DNA of 24,552 nt from Planctomycetales bacterium (GTDB taxonomy: Bacteria > Planctomycetota > Planctomycetia > Isosphaerales > Isosphaeraceae), in the NCBI GenBank assembly GCA_027435495.1, contig DAHZZC010000218.1, positions 1 through 24,552 on the forward strand, written 5' to 3'. A model generated the notes under the pieces. The model saw only the letters and a list, made by a program, of their open reading frames with translations, was not told the DNA's origin and made no database searches. Numbering within the stretch: the stretch's first letter is position 1; each line of letters begins with the position of its first letter. Shown here in pieces: positions 8,258-16,265 of this stretch. The position numbers and the translations under genes were made by a program.

Positions 8258-8338
8258 ACTTCCGTGCTCACGATGGGCGAGAGGAAGTCGGCCAGGGTAG
8301 CCCCGCTGTGTGAGCGATCACGCGGATGGGGTTTTTTT
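8258..8338 (+). terminator. Putative transcription attenuator in the efflux-operon leader
   Basis: The leader can form hairpin 1 (ACTTCC 8258-8263 with GGAAGT 8283-8288). It can then form a terminator-like hairpin: CCCC 8301-8304 with GGGG 8328-8331, and GTGTGA 8308-8313 with TCACGC 8318-8323 around a GCGA loop, followed by seven T (8332-8338). GCTCAC (8266-8271, inside hairpin 1) is the exact complement of GTGAGC (8310-8315, left arm of the terminator), so an alternative antiterminator pairing exists. The neighbouring gene upstream is on the other strand, so this terminator can only act on the leader itself. No known riboswitch class was recognised. The pairing is seen in sequence; regulation is inferred. 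Confidence 0.5.
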
Positions 8339-8540
8339 ATGCGCGGAGTCCGGAAAATCGGATGCGCATCAATCGCTGCCGAAGGATGTTTGTGAACGCA
8401 AGTACGGCCAGTGTGACCGCGTGAAGAGAGTCGGCGGCAGGATGTCTTCGATGTCGAACCTTCCTGGCGCGATGGACAGGCCGCGCCTTCGCGCTGGGAC
8501 TGGCTCGCCACGTCATTCCCGAACGATCGAGGTCAACATC

Positions 8541-9392
8541 ATGTTTCCGAGAACCAGATTTGCCGCATGCGCGCTTGGCATTTTCTCGATGATGAACGCC
8601 TGGGGGCTCGATTCACCCAGCAGGGCGAGAGCCCAGGAGGTTTCGGGGGTGGCGAGATCTGCCAGGGGCGGCGTGCTCGTGACCGTCGGTTCGGATCATT
8701 TCGAGGTCTTCTTCTATGCGACGGGTCTGCGGGTTTTCGGTCAGACTGCGGAGGGGACGGCTCTCGACGCCTCGAAGCTGAGCGGGACCGCGACATTTTA
8801 CCATCCGAACTCGCCGGAGCCCTGGTTCGCCCGACCGCTCCACTCCGCTCCCACGGATTCCGGGCCGGGCTCCGAATCGCTCGACCTGGCCATCGACCTG
8901 AGCAAGGTTCCGCGGAGCGGCGTGCGGGTGGCGTTCGAGATCACGGGCCTGCCCGACCCAACCAGTCCCGTGGCCCGGTTCACGGTCCCGTTCGAATTCG
9001 TGAAGAGATCGGCCGAATCCAGTGAGGGAGGTCCTGTCACCTCGGAGGCCCACGGCTATGCACCCATCGCTTCCACGGCGTACTACTTTCCGCTGGCCGG
9101 ATTTTATAGCACGCCGGTTGGGGTCGTCTGGGTCCCGACCCCTGGCTATTATCACGTTGGCCCTTCCATCCAGTATTATCGGCCCGGCTCCTATCACCCG
9201 CCGTCCGGCTGGGAGCGAGCCCACCCGGCACCCGCGCCGACTCCCCCCTTCGCGCAATCCCCGCGGCCGGACCTTTCCGGGATCGAGACCGACTACTACT
9301 GGCATCCCAGGGCGATGGATGACCAGGCGAGCCATGAGGCATGGATCAGGGCCCAATTGAGAGAGAAGTACGGACCGGGACGGGGCCCCTGA
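8541..9392 (+). CDS. Secreted protein of unknown function, first gene of the metal-efflux operon
   Basis: I do not recognise this 283-residue protein. It begins with a signal peptide (hydrophobic 7-23, likely cleavage after A31 in RARA). A beta-rich domain follows (about 42-155, including VTVGSDHFEVFFYATGLRVF and LDLAIDLSKV), then a Tyr/Pro/His-rich region (172-240: repeated YY, GYYH, QYYRPGSYHP), and a short charged C-terminus. The aromatic/His-rich stretch could bind metal or interact with the cell surface; this is inference only. ATG 8541 has GAGG eight bases upstream and places the signal peptide at the N-terminus, whereas a longer frame from 8310 would bury it. The adaptor gene starts 24 bases downstream, which argues for co-transcription and a periplasmic role linked to metal efflux. 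Confidence 0.75.
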   Translation: MFPRTRFAACALGIFSMMNAWGLDSPSRARAQEVSGVARSARGGVLVTVGSDHFEVFFYATGLRVFGQTAEGTALDASKLSGTATFYHPNSPEPWFARPLHSAPTDSGPGSESLDLAIDLSKVPRSGVRVAFEITGLPDPTSPVARFTVPFEFVKRSAESSEGGPVTSEAHGYAPIASTAYYFPLAGFYSTPVGVVWVPTPGYYHVGPSIQYYRPGSYHPPSGWERAHPAPAPTPPFAQSPRPDLSGIETDYYWHPRAMDDQASHEAWIRAQLREKYGPGRGP

Positions 9393-9416
9393 CGTAAACC
9401 AAAGTGGAGGTCAGAC

Positions 9417-10709
9417 ATGTCGCGGCCACGAGTGAAGTGGGTCACCCGGATCGTTGGGCTGGTGATCGTTCTGGCGGTGTCTGGCGGGCTCTGGATCGCC
9501 CACGGGCGCGGATGGCTCACACCCGTCTGGGAATGGATGCGACCGTCGACCGCGACGAGCGAGAGGAATCGCCACGAAGGCGGTTCCATGGGCGAGATGG
9601 CGGGCATGGATATGGGGGCAATGCCCGAGGCCAGTTCATCGCCCGGCGTCAAGGGTTACGCGGAAGTCGATGTTGCTCCGGAGGTCCAGCAGCGTATCGG
9701 CGTGACCCTGGGCCGGGTCGAGCGCGCTCCGCTACGGATGAATGTCCGCACGGTGGGGATCGTCCGACCCGATGAAACCAGGACCTTCCACATCCACGTT
9801 CGGAGCGAGGGCTGGGTGGAGAAGTTGTTCGTCAATTACACGGGACAGAGAGTGGAGAAGGGCGCACCCTTCCTGTCGATCTACAGCCCGGAATTCTACC
9901 GGACCCAGCTTGATTACGTGACCGGCCGGCGTGCGGAGCGGGCCGCCGGCAGCCTGATGAGGACCGAGAAGTCACTCGCCGATCTGGCCGTGATCAAGCT
10001 CCATCTCCTCGACATCTCGGGCCCGGAGCTTGAGGAACTGGAACGGTCTGGCAAGCCCCAGGAGTTCATGACGCTTCGGAGTCCGGCGACCGGGACCGTC
10101 CTCGAGAAGAGCGTCCTTGAACATGAGTACATCACTCCCCAGCGGGATCTCTATGTCGTCGCGGACCTATCCACAGTCTGGGTTCAGGCCAAGGTGTACG
10201 AGTATGAGCTGCCCCACATCGGGCTGGGCCAGCCGGCCACGGTCACCGTCCCTTCCCTCCCGGAGCGCCAATTCACGGGGAAGGTGGTCTTCATCCAGCC
10301 GACCGTCGAGGAGACGACGAGGACCATCCAGGTGCGTGTCGAGCTCCCGAACCCGGAGGGTTCGCTCAAGCCCGCCATGTTCGCCGATATCGAAATTGAG
10401 CACGAGATGGGCGAAGGACTGCTGGTGCCGATGTCCGCCGTGATCCGCACCGGCCGGCGCGAGATGGCCTTCCGCGCCCGGTCGGACAACCGGCTCGTCC
10501 CGGTCGAAATTCGGATCGGCGCGGTGAAATTCGGGGACCGCTTCCAGGTGCTGGAGGGCCTTGCCGAGGGAGATCGCGTCGTGACGTCCGCCAACTTCCT
10601 GATCGACTCGGAGAGTCGATTGAAGGAAGGGGCCGGTGGCATGGCCGGGATGCCGGGCATGGACATGGGCGGCACGAAAAGTATGAAACATTCTCAAATG
10701 AATCATTGA
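9417..10709 (+). CDS. cusB: CusB-type periplasmic adaptor (membrane fusion protein) of heavy-metal RND efflux
   Basis: This 430-residue adaptor links the inner-membrane RND pump to the outer-membrane channel. It has an N-terminal membrane anchor (about 9-28) and not a lipobox. A Met-rich motif follows (about 58-69, MGEMAGMDMGAM), then the barrel-sandwich/lipoyl halves (GWVEKLFVNYTGQRVEKGAPFLSIYSPE; later LRSPATGTVLEKSV), an alpha-hairpin, and the beta-barrel (VWVQAKVYEYELPHIGLGQ) and membrane-proximal domains. The C-terminus ends with a second Met/His cluster (about 408-430, including GMAGMPGMDMGG and MKHSQMNH). Met clusters suggest Cu(I)/Ag(I) and argue against zinc or cobalt. ATG 9417 has GGAGG six bases upstream. 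It lies between the secreted protein gene and the pump gene (32-base gap) in one operon. Confidence 0.94.
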   Translation: MSRPRVKWVTRIVGLVIVLAVSGGLWIAHGRGWLTPVWEWMRPSTATSERNRHEGGSMGEMAGMDMGAMPEASSSPGVKGYAEVDVAPEVQQRIGVTLGRVERAPLRMNVRTVGIVRPDETRTFHIHVRSEGWVEKLFVNYTGQRVEKGAPFLSIYSPEFYRTQLDYVTGRRAERAAGSLMRTEKSLADLAVIKLHLLDISGPELEELERSGKPQEFMTLRSPATGTVLEKSVLEHEYITPQRDLYVVADLSTVWVQAKVYEYELPHIGLGQPATVTVPSLPERQFTGKVVFIQPTVEETTRTIQVRVELPNPEGSLKPAMFADIEIEHEMGEGLLVPMSAVIRTGRREMAFRARSDNRLVPVEIRIGAVKFGDRFQVLEGLAEGDRVVTSANFLIDSESRLKEGAGGMAGMPGMDMGGTKSMKHSQMNH

Positions 10710-10741
10710 TTGACCGTGACCTTCTCTCAAGGCCGTAGCCC

Positions 10742-13700
10742 ATGATCGCCCGCCTCATCGAGTTTGGTGCCCGCAACCCCTTTCTGGTGCTCTTGCTCGT
10801 CGCCGCGATCCTCGCTGGTGGCACCTGGGCGATCGTCCACACGCCCCTCGACGCGATCCCCGACCTGTCGGACGTCCAGGTGATTGTTTATACGCAATGG
10901 GAGGACCGAAGTCCCGACATCATTGAAGACCAGGTGACGTATCCGATCGTCACCCAGTTGCTCTCGGCTCCGCGGGTCCAGGCGGTCCGGGCCAACTCAT
11001 TCCTGGGGTTTTCGCTGATTTACGTGATCTTCGAGGATGGCACCGATCTCTACTGGGCGAGGAGCCGGGTGCTGGAATACCTGAGCGGCATGGCTGGCAA
11101 GTTGCCGGTCAGCGTGGCGCCTCAGCTGGGGCCCGATGCCACCGGGGTAGGCTGGGGGCTGGAGTACGTGCTGATCGACCGCGGCGGTCGGCATACCCTG
11201 GCCGAACTTCGGACGCTCCAGGATTGGCACGTCCAGTATCAGCTCCGGGCCGTTCCGGGCGTGGCCGAGGTGGCCTCGGTCGGTGCTTACGTCAAGCAGT
11301 ACCAGGTGACGATCGACCCGGACAAGCTTCTGGCCTACGACATTCCGATCAACCGGGTGGTCGAGCGGATCCGGAAGAGCAACCAGGAGGTAGGCGGCCG
11401 GGTCATCGAGTTCACCGGTCGGGAATACATGGTCCGCGGGCGTGGGTACATCAAGGGGATATCGGACATTGAGGAAGTCAGCCTGGGCACCCAAAGGGAC
11501 GGGACTCCGATTCGCGTCCGCGATGTGGGAGAGGTCCAACTCGGCCCCGACATCCGCCGCGGGGTGGTGGACTACAACGGCCTGGGCGATGCCGCGGGAG
11601 GCGTGGTCGTCGTCCGGTTCGGTGAGAGCGTTTACGACGTGCTCCAGAGGGTCAAGCGGACGATCCGCGAGACGGTGCAGCCCTCGCTGCCGGAAGGAGT
11701 GGAGCTGGTCGTCACTTACGATCGCTCGGCGCTGATCGAGCGCTCGGTGGAGACCTTGCGGGAAAAGCTCGTCGAGGAGAGCCTGATCGTCAGCCTGGTC
11801 TGCATCGTCTTCCTCTTCCACTTCCGCAGTGCGCTCGTGGCCGTGCTGACACTGCCCCTGGCCGTGATGCTGGCCATGCTGGCCATGCAAACCATTGGCC
11901 TGACCTCCAACATCATGAGCCTGGGTGGGATCGCGATCGCCATCGGCGCCATGATCGACGCCGCAATCGTGATGATTGAGAACGCCCACAAGCACATTGA
12001 GCAGGAGGAGTCCCGGCCGGCATCGGAGCGTCGAGATCGCCGGGAGGTGGTGATCGAGGCGGCCAAGGAGGTCGGCCCCTCGCTGTTTTTCTCTTTGCTC
12101 ATCATCACAGTCGGCTTCCTGCCCGTCTTCGCTCTCCAGGACCAGGAAGGCCGCCTGTTCAAGCCACTGGCCTACACCAAGACGTTTGCGATGCTCTTCG
12201 CGGCGCTGCTCTCGATCACGGTTGCCCCGTTTCTGATGACGGTCCTGATCCGCGGCAAGATCCCGCCCGAGGAACGGAACCCGATCAATCGGTTCTTGAT
12301 CTGGCTGTATCACCCGCTCGCCCGGGCCGCCCTCCGCTTTCGGTATTTGATGGTATTCCTGGCGATCATGGCGATCGGCACGATCGTGCCGATCTACCGC
12401 GGCCTGGGAACGGAGTTCATGCCGCCGCTCTGGGAAGGGACGCTGCTGTTCATGCCCGTGACCCTGCCGGGAGCGTCGATCGAGACGATGCGCGAGGCGA
12501 TCACGGACCAGGATCGGATCCTCATGGGATTCCCGGAGGTGGCGAGCGTCTTCGCCAAGGCGGGCCGGGCCGAGACGGCCACCGACCCCGCGCCCCTGGA
12601 GATGGTCGAGACCGTCATCGAGCTCAAACCCGCGGAGGAATGGCGCCCGGGCCTGACGCCGGACCGGCTGACCGCCGAGATGGACGCCGCTCTCAAGCGG
12701 CAGCTCGTCGGCTTCAGCACAAGCTGGACGATGCCGATCAAAGGTCGCATCGACATGCTGTCGACCGGCATTCGGACCCCGATCGGGATCAAGGTCTTCG
12801 GGCCGGATCTGGCGGAGATCGCCCGCATCGGCCGCGAGATTGAGGGGGCCATCGGCATGGTCCCCGGCACTCGGAGCGTCTTCGCCGAGCGCGTCTCCGA
12901 GGGATACTATCTCGACTTCGCCGTGGATCGTTCCGCGATCGCCCGTTATGGCCTGACCATCGACGACGTGCAAGCGGTGATCCAGTCGGCGGTGGGCGGG
13001 GCGAACGTGACGACCACCATCGAGGGCCGCGAGCGATTCCCGGTCAATGTCCGATACGGCCGCGAACTTCGCGACGATCTGACCCGACTGCGGCGCGTAC
13101 TGGTGGAGACACCCATCGGCGCCCAGGTCCCACTCGGCGAGCTGGTCGACCTGAAGATGACCGATGGTCCGACCTCGATCAAGAGCGAGGCCGCACAGCT
13201 CGTCGGTTACGTCTATGTGGACATCTCCGGCCGCGACGCCGGCCGCTACGTCCGGGACGCCCGCGCCATGGTGAAGCGGATGGTCCAGGTTCCTCCCGGC
13301 TACTCGCTCCAATGGAGCGGCTCGTTCGAGTCGATGGAACGCGCCGGACGTCGGCTGACCTACGTCATCCCGATCACGCTGCTGGTGATCTTCGTGCTCC
13401 TGTATATCAATACCGGGTCACTCGCCAAGGTCATCATCGTCCTCCTGGCCGTGCCGTTCTCCCTGGTGGGAGCGTTCCTGCTCCTCTACCTGCTGGGCTA
13501 CCACCTGAGCGTCGCCGTCTGGGTCGGCATCATCGCCCTGGCCGGAGTGGACGCCGAGACCGGCGTCGTGATGCTCCTTTACCTGGACCTGGCCTACGAA
13601 CGCGAGCGAAAAGCCGGTCGGATGAGCGGTGTCGAGGACCTGGAACAGGCCGTCCTGGAAGGAGCGGTGCATCGGGTCCGGCCCAAGATGATGACCGTGA

Positions 13701-13909
13701 TGGCCATCCTCATGGGCCTCCTGCCGATCATGTGGTCGAGTGGATCGGGCTCCGACGTGATGAAGCGGATCGCCGCCCCGATGGTCGGCGGGGTCGTGAC
13801 CTCCTTCATCCTGGAACTCCTGATCTATCCGGGAATCTACACGATCTGGAAATCGTGGGCCGAGGTGCGGTCCTCTCGGAATCGAGCATCCACACACTCG
13901 GTCCCGTGA
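10742..13909 (+). CDS. cusA: CusA-type heavy-metal RND efflux permease (Cu/Ag)
   Basis: This 1055-residue proton-driven inner-membrane pump should export Cu(I)/Ag(I) from the periplasm and cytoplasm through the CusB/CusC channel. Its length is normal for HME-RND pumps. It has an N-terminal helix (about 13-31), a large periplasmic loop, helices from about 335 with the proton-relay region GAMIDAAIVMIEN (D406), a second periplasmic loop, and a C-terminal helix cluster. The three methionines of the CusA metal site are present: M571 in LLFMPVTLPG, M621 in PLEMVETVIELK and M672 in IDMLSTGI. These fit Cu/Ag specificity. ATG 10742 is preceded by AAGG nine bases upstream, a modest ribosome site. The gene lies 32 bases after cusB. 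No metal sensor gene is present in the window. Confidence 0.96.
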   Translation: MIARLIEFGARNPFLVLLLVAAILAGGTWAIVHTPLDAIPDLSDVQVIVYTQWEDRSPDIIEDQVTYPIVTQLLSAPRVQAVRANSFLGFSLIYVIFEDGTDLYWARSRVLEYLSGMAGKLPVSVAPQLGPDATGVGWGLEYVLIDRGGRHTLAELRTLQDWHVQYQLRAVPGVAEVASVGAYVKQYQVTIDPDKLLAYDIPINRVVERIRKSNQEVGGRVIEFTGREYMVRGRGYIKGISDIEEVSLGTQRDGTPIRVRDVGEVQLGPDIRRGVVDYNGLGDAAGGVVVVRFGESVYDVLQRVKRTIRETVQPSLPEGVELVVTYDRSALIERSVETLREKLVEESLIVSLVCIVFLFHFRSALVAVLTLPLAVMLAMLAMQTIGLTSNIMSLGGIAIAIGAMIDAAIVMIENAHKHIEQEESRPASERRDRREVVIEAAKEVGPSLFFSLLIITVGFLPVFALQDQEGRLFKPLAYTKTFAMLFAALLSITVAPFLMTVLIRGKIPPEERNPINRFLIWLYHPLARAALRFRYLMVFLAIMAIGTIVPIYRGLGTEFMPPLWEGTLLFMPVTLPGASIETMREAITDQDRILMGFPEVASVFAKAGRAETATDPAPLEMVETVIELKPAEEWRPGLTPDRLTAEMDAALKRQLVGFSTSWTMPIKGRIDMLSTGIRTPIGIKVFGPDLAEIARIGREIEGAIGMVPGTRSVFAERVSEGYYLDFAVDRSAIARYGLTIDDVQAVIQSAVGGANVTTTIEGRERFPVNVRYGRELRDDLTRLRRVLVETPIGAQVPLGELVDLKMTDGPTSIKSEAAQLVGYVYVDISGRDAGRYVRDARAMVKRMVQVPPGYSLQWSGSFESMERAGRRLTYVIPITLLVIFVLLYINTGSLAKVIIVLLAVPFSLVGAFLLLYLLGYHLSVAVWVGIIALAGVDAETGVVMLLYLDLAYERERKAGRMSGVEDLEQAVLEGAVHRVRPKMMTVMAILMGLLPIMWSSGSGSDVMKRIAAPMVGGVVTSFILELLIYPGIYTIWKSWAEVRSSRNRASTHSVP

Positions 13910-14095
13910 GATTCGCCCGAACGTCTCCTGCCATCGCACAAACGGCACGGACGGCGACCAACCGCGGATCTTGGGGAGGATTTTTCCGATAAGAGGAAAC
14001 GGAGAAATGTGCGCGGGTCGCGGATCGTTCGGGCCAGGCCACGGTTGCCCGAAGGACTCGACCCGCAACGCATTCGGCAAGGGAGGAAGGGAATC

Positions 14096-14650
14096 ATGAG
14101 CGAGAGACGACGGAGGGCTCCCGGGGGGTTGATCCTCATGGGCGTTTTCCTGGCGATTTGTACACCGACGGTCCAGGCCCAGATGGGCATCGGAGGCGCG
14201 GGCCGGTCGCTGGGCGGATATGGTGGAGCGACCATCGGCCAGTATTACGGCGGTGGCACGACCACCTACATGCCCTACAACGGAGGCGCGGGCGGCTGGG
14301 TTCCCTACCAGGGGGGCTCTGCCGGTGGCTTCAGCATCGGGCGGGTCTCGCGACGGCTGCCCCAGACGCCGATCGGCGGGGCCTCGATGCCCATGACGCC
14401 GATCGGCGGGGCCTCGCGCCCCGGCGGTATGGCCGCAGGGGCGCGGGGCGGGATGGGGACCGGCGCGAGTGGCCGGGTGTACCAGCCCTTCGGTTATGAG
14501 GGAGGGATCGGGGTGGAGGGCGGGATGGTCGGGACGCCGATGACCAGGCAGGGCGGCCAGCGGTCGCCGTTGGGACCGGGTTTCCGTTACCCGTTCGCGA
14601 CGCCGCCGAGCCTCTCCGGACCGTCCGCGGGGACCGGGCCCAGCATGTGA
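14096..14650 (+). CDS. Glycine-rich secreted protein of unknown function
   Basis: This 184-residue protein of unknown family has a basic N-terminus, a hydrophobic helix (11-24) and a likely signal-peptidase site after A28 (VQA). The mature part is dominated by Gly, Ser, Pro, Tyr and Met with low complexity (GGYGGAT, QYYGGGTTTYMPYNGG) and contains two tandem copies of TPIGGAS. ATG 14096 has GGAGG nine bases upstream and a further AAGGG closer in; a longer frame from 14009 lacks support. It lies 186 bases after cusA on the same strand and may be the last gene of the efflux operon. It ends one base before the convergent outer-membrane channel gene. A periplasmic or surface role related to metal handling is possible from context alone. 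Confidence 0.7.
   Translation: MSERRRRAPGGLILMGVFLAICTPTVQAQMGIGGAGRSLGGYGGATIGQYYGGGTTTYMPYNGGAGGWVPYQGGSAGGFSIGRVSRRLPQTPIGGASMPMTPIGGASRPGGMAAGARGGMGTGASGRVYQPFGYEGGIGVEGGMVGTPMTRQGGQRSPLGPGFRYPFATPPSLSGPSAGTGPSM
14366..14416 (+). repeat. Two-copy 30-base direct repeat inside the Gly-rich gene
   Basis: An identical 21-base unit beginning ACGCCGATCGGCGGGG occurs at 14366-14386 and 14396-14416 (period 30). It encodes TPIGGAS twice, separated by MPM. A recent in-frame duplication is the simple explanation. Confidence 0.85.
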
Positions 14651-14651
14651 T

Positions 14652-16265
14652 TCACGGGGACGCCGGAGGGAGGGCATCCACTTCCGGCGTCTGACCTTCC
14701 CTGGGAACATTCCCCCGCGCTCCGTGATCCTGCCGACCTCGTGGCCCGGGCGAGCGATTCGTGGGAGACCGGTCGAAAGCACCTGATGCGGTCGGGGGCG
14801 AGGGAGCGATCGGCGTGGCTTCCGGAGCCGCCGATTCGGCGATCGGGTGGGCGTTGATCTGGCTACCGACGGCCCGCTCCAGCGAGGCCAGAGCCTTGCC
14901 CAACTCGGCCTCGACCTGAGCGACCTGGAGCTGGATCTGGAGCACTTCCCGCCAGGCGGTGATCAGCGTGGGGAAGTCCACGGTCTGGTTCGTGTAGCCG
15001 CTGGTCGACGTCTCCAGGGCCTGCTCCGCCTTGGGCAGGATATCGGATCGGTAGAACCCAAGGATGCTGCGCTGAGCCTGAACCTGGGTGAACAGATCCT
15101 TAACCTCGCGATATGCCGAGTCACGCTCGGCGCTGTAGAGCCTGGCATCAGCAAGGGCCCGAGCCTGTGCCTCGACCACGCTGGCGTCGAGCTTCTTGCG
15201 GTAGACCGGCAGGTTGAAGGCGACGAAGAACATCAGGTCGGGAGTGCCCCGGGCGACGCCCGGCGGGCCCATGAACCCGCCTTTGGTCATGGCCATGACG
15301 TCGATGCCGAGGGTAGGGTTGGGATAATAGCGCTTCCGGGCCAGTTCGACCGCCGCCTTGTCGCGAGCGATGGCGGCCAGCCGCCCGCGGAGTTCGGGTC
15401 GGACCGCCACCACGAGCCGGTACAGGCGATCGATCTGCTCGGGGGCGTCCGGCGCGATGGGCGCGTCGGGCAAGGTCCGCAACTCGGCTTCCGGGCTGAT
15501 GTGGAGTTGCTGGGCCAGGTCGGCGCGGGCCGCGGCGATTCCCTGTCGCACCCGGACGAGCTCCCGATCCAGGTCCCGGATGATCACCTCGGCCTGGAGG
15601 ACGGTTTGCAGCCCGGCGCTGGACGTCTCGTAACGGACCTTGACGATGGCCAGGTAGTCCTCGGCCAGTTTGCGGCTGTCGAGCAGAATCCGCTCGGATT
15701 GCTCGTTGAAATGCAGGTCGTAGTACGCTTTTTTGATATTGGAGACCACGTCCAACTGGGCGGCGCAGAGTTCGTGGAGGGCGACCTTCGCATCCTCCTC
15801 GGCCGCCAGACCGCGGAGCCGGAGCGTGCCGAACCAGGGGAATTGTTGCGCGATCAGGAAAACGTAGGGGTTGTAACCCATCAGAGAATACTGGAGCGCG
15901 AGGCTCGGGATGGGGGCGATGGTATTCGAGACGACCGGATCATCGAGCGAGGTGACCTGCGGGATCCGAGCGCGCAGGGCCATCACGTTGTAACGAGCGG
16001 CCTGCACCGTGGGGTTCTCGGCGAGACCATGGCGGATCAAGAGATCCATCGGCTGTGGGCCGAGCCATTCGGGCGGGCTCGAAGGCAGGTCCAGGGCCGC
16101 CTCGGGTTGCTGGATCGGCGACGTTCCCGGAGGACGGTCCCTGGCGGTGGGCGGATCCTGCTCAAGCTCTCGATATTCCGGCAGACCGGCCAGATGAGCA
16201 CACCCGGTGCTCCACAGCGAAAGGCCAATGGCCAGGACAAGACCCGTGATCCGGGACCTCGCCAA
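14652..16265 (-). CDS. cusC: CusC/TolC-family outer-membrane efflux channel lipoprotein
   Basis: This is the outer-membrane channel that completes the CusBA pump. From the chosen start it has 537 residues: signal peptide 1-21 ending in a loose lipobox STGC (C22), then two OEP repeats with long helices (about 85-290 and 290-470) including AQQFPWFGTLRLRG, NIKKAYYDLHFNEQ, YETSSAGLQTVLQAE and ARKRYYPNPTLGID, and a Pro/Ala/Arg-rich tail after about 480. The start is uncertain. The frame stays open upstream: ATG 16589 has an AGGAGG 10 bases before it and ATG 16727 is the longest. Both put more than 100 basic, low-GC3 residues before the signal peptide. TTG 16265 puts the signal peptide at the N-terminus but lacks a ribosome site; GTG 16337 is intermediate. 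The gene is unusual in being opposite to cusBA. Confidence 0.9.
   Translation of the reverse strand: MARSRITGLVLAIGLSLWSTGCAHLAGLPEYRELEQDPPTARDRPPGTSPIQQPEAALDLPSSPPEWLGPQPMDLLIRHGLAENPTVQAARYNVMALRARIPQVTSLDDPVVSNTIAPIPSLALQYSLMGYNPYVFLIAQQFPWFGTLRLRGLAAEEDAKVALHELCAAQLDVVSNIKKAYYDLHFNEQSERILLDSRKLAEDYLAIVKVRYETSSAGLQTVLQAEVIIRDLDRELVRVRQGIAAARADLAQQLHISPEAELRTLPDAPIAPDAPEQIDRLYRLVVAVRPELRGRLAAIARDKAAVELARKRYYPNPTLGIDVMAMTKGGFMGPPGVARGTPDLMFFVAFNLPVYRKKLDASVVEAQARALADARLYSAERDSAYREVKDLFTQVQAQRSILGFYRSDILPKAEQALETSTSGYTNQTVDFPTLITAWREVLQIQLQVAQVEAELGKALASLERAVGSQINAHPIAESAAPEATPIAPSPPTASGAFDRSPTNRSPGPRGRQDHGARGNVPREGQTPEVDALPPASP
14659..14691. terminator. Hairpin at the convergent junction of the Gly-rich and cusC genes
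   Basis: GACGCCGGA (14659-14667) and TCCGGCGTC (14683-14691) form a perfect 9-bp stem with a 15-base loop, just inside the 3' end of the minus-strand channel gene and just after the plus-strand stop codon. It could slow or stop transcription from either side, but there is no T-run on either strand, so it is not a classical intrinsic terminator. Confidence 0.35.

Noticed and set aside
8257..8340. Possible match to a known metal riboswitch (NiCo or cobalamin type)
   Set aside because: I could not find the conserved core sequences of these classes; only the attenuator-like pairing is supported.
8273..8395. 40-codon ORF in the efflux-operon leader that spans the terminator
   Set aside because: There is no ribosome site before the ATG, and the sequence is better explained by the hairpins; a leader peptide cannot be excluded.
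10997..13312. 771-codon open frame on the minus strand opposite cusA
   Set aside because: It is antisense to a complete CusA with its Met triad and shows no family features (Asp/His/Arg-rich shadow).
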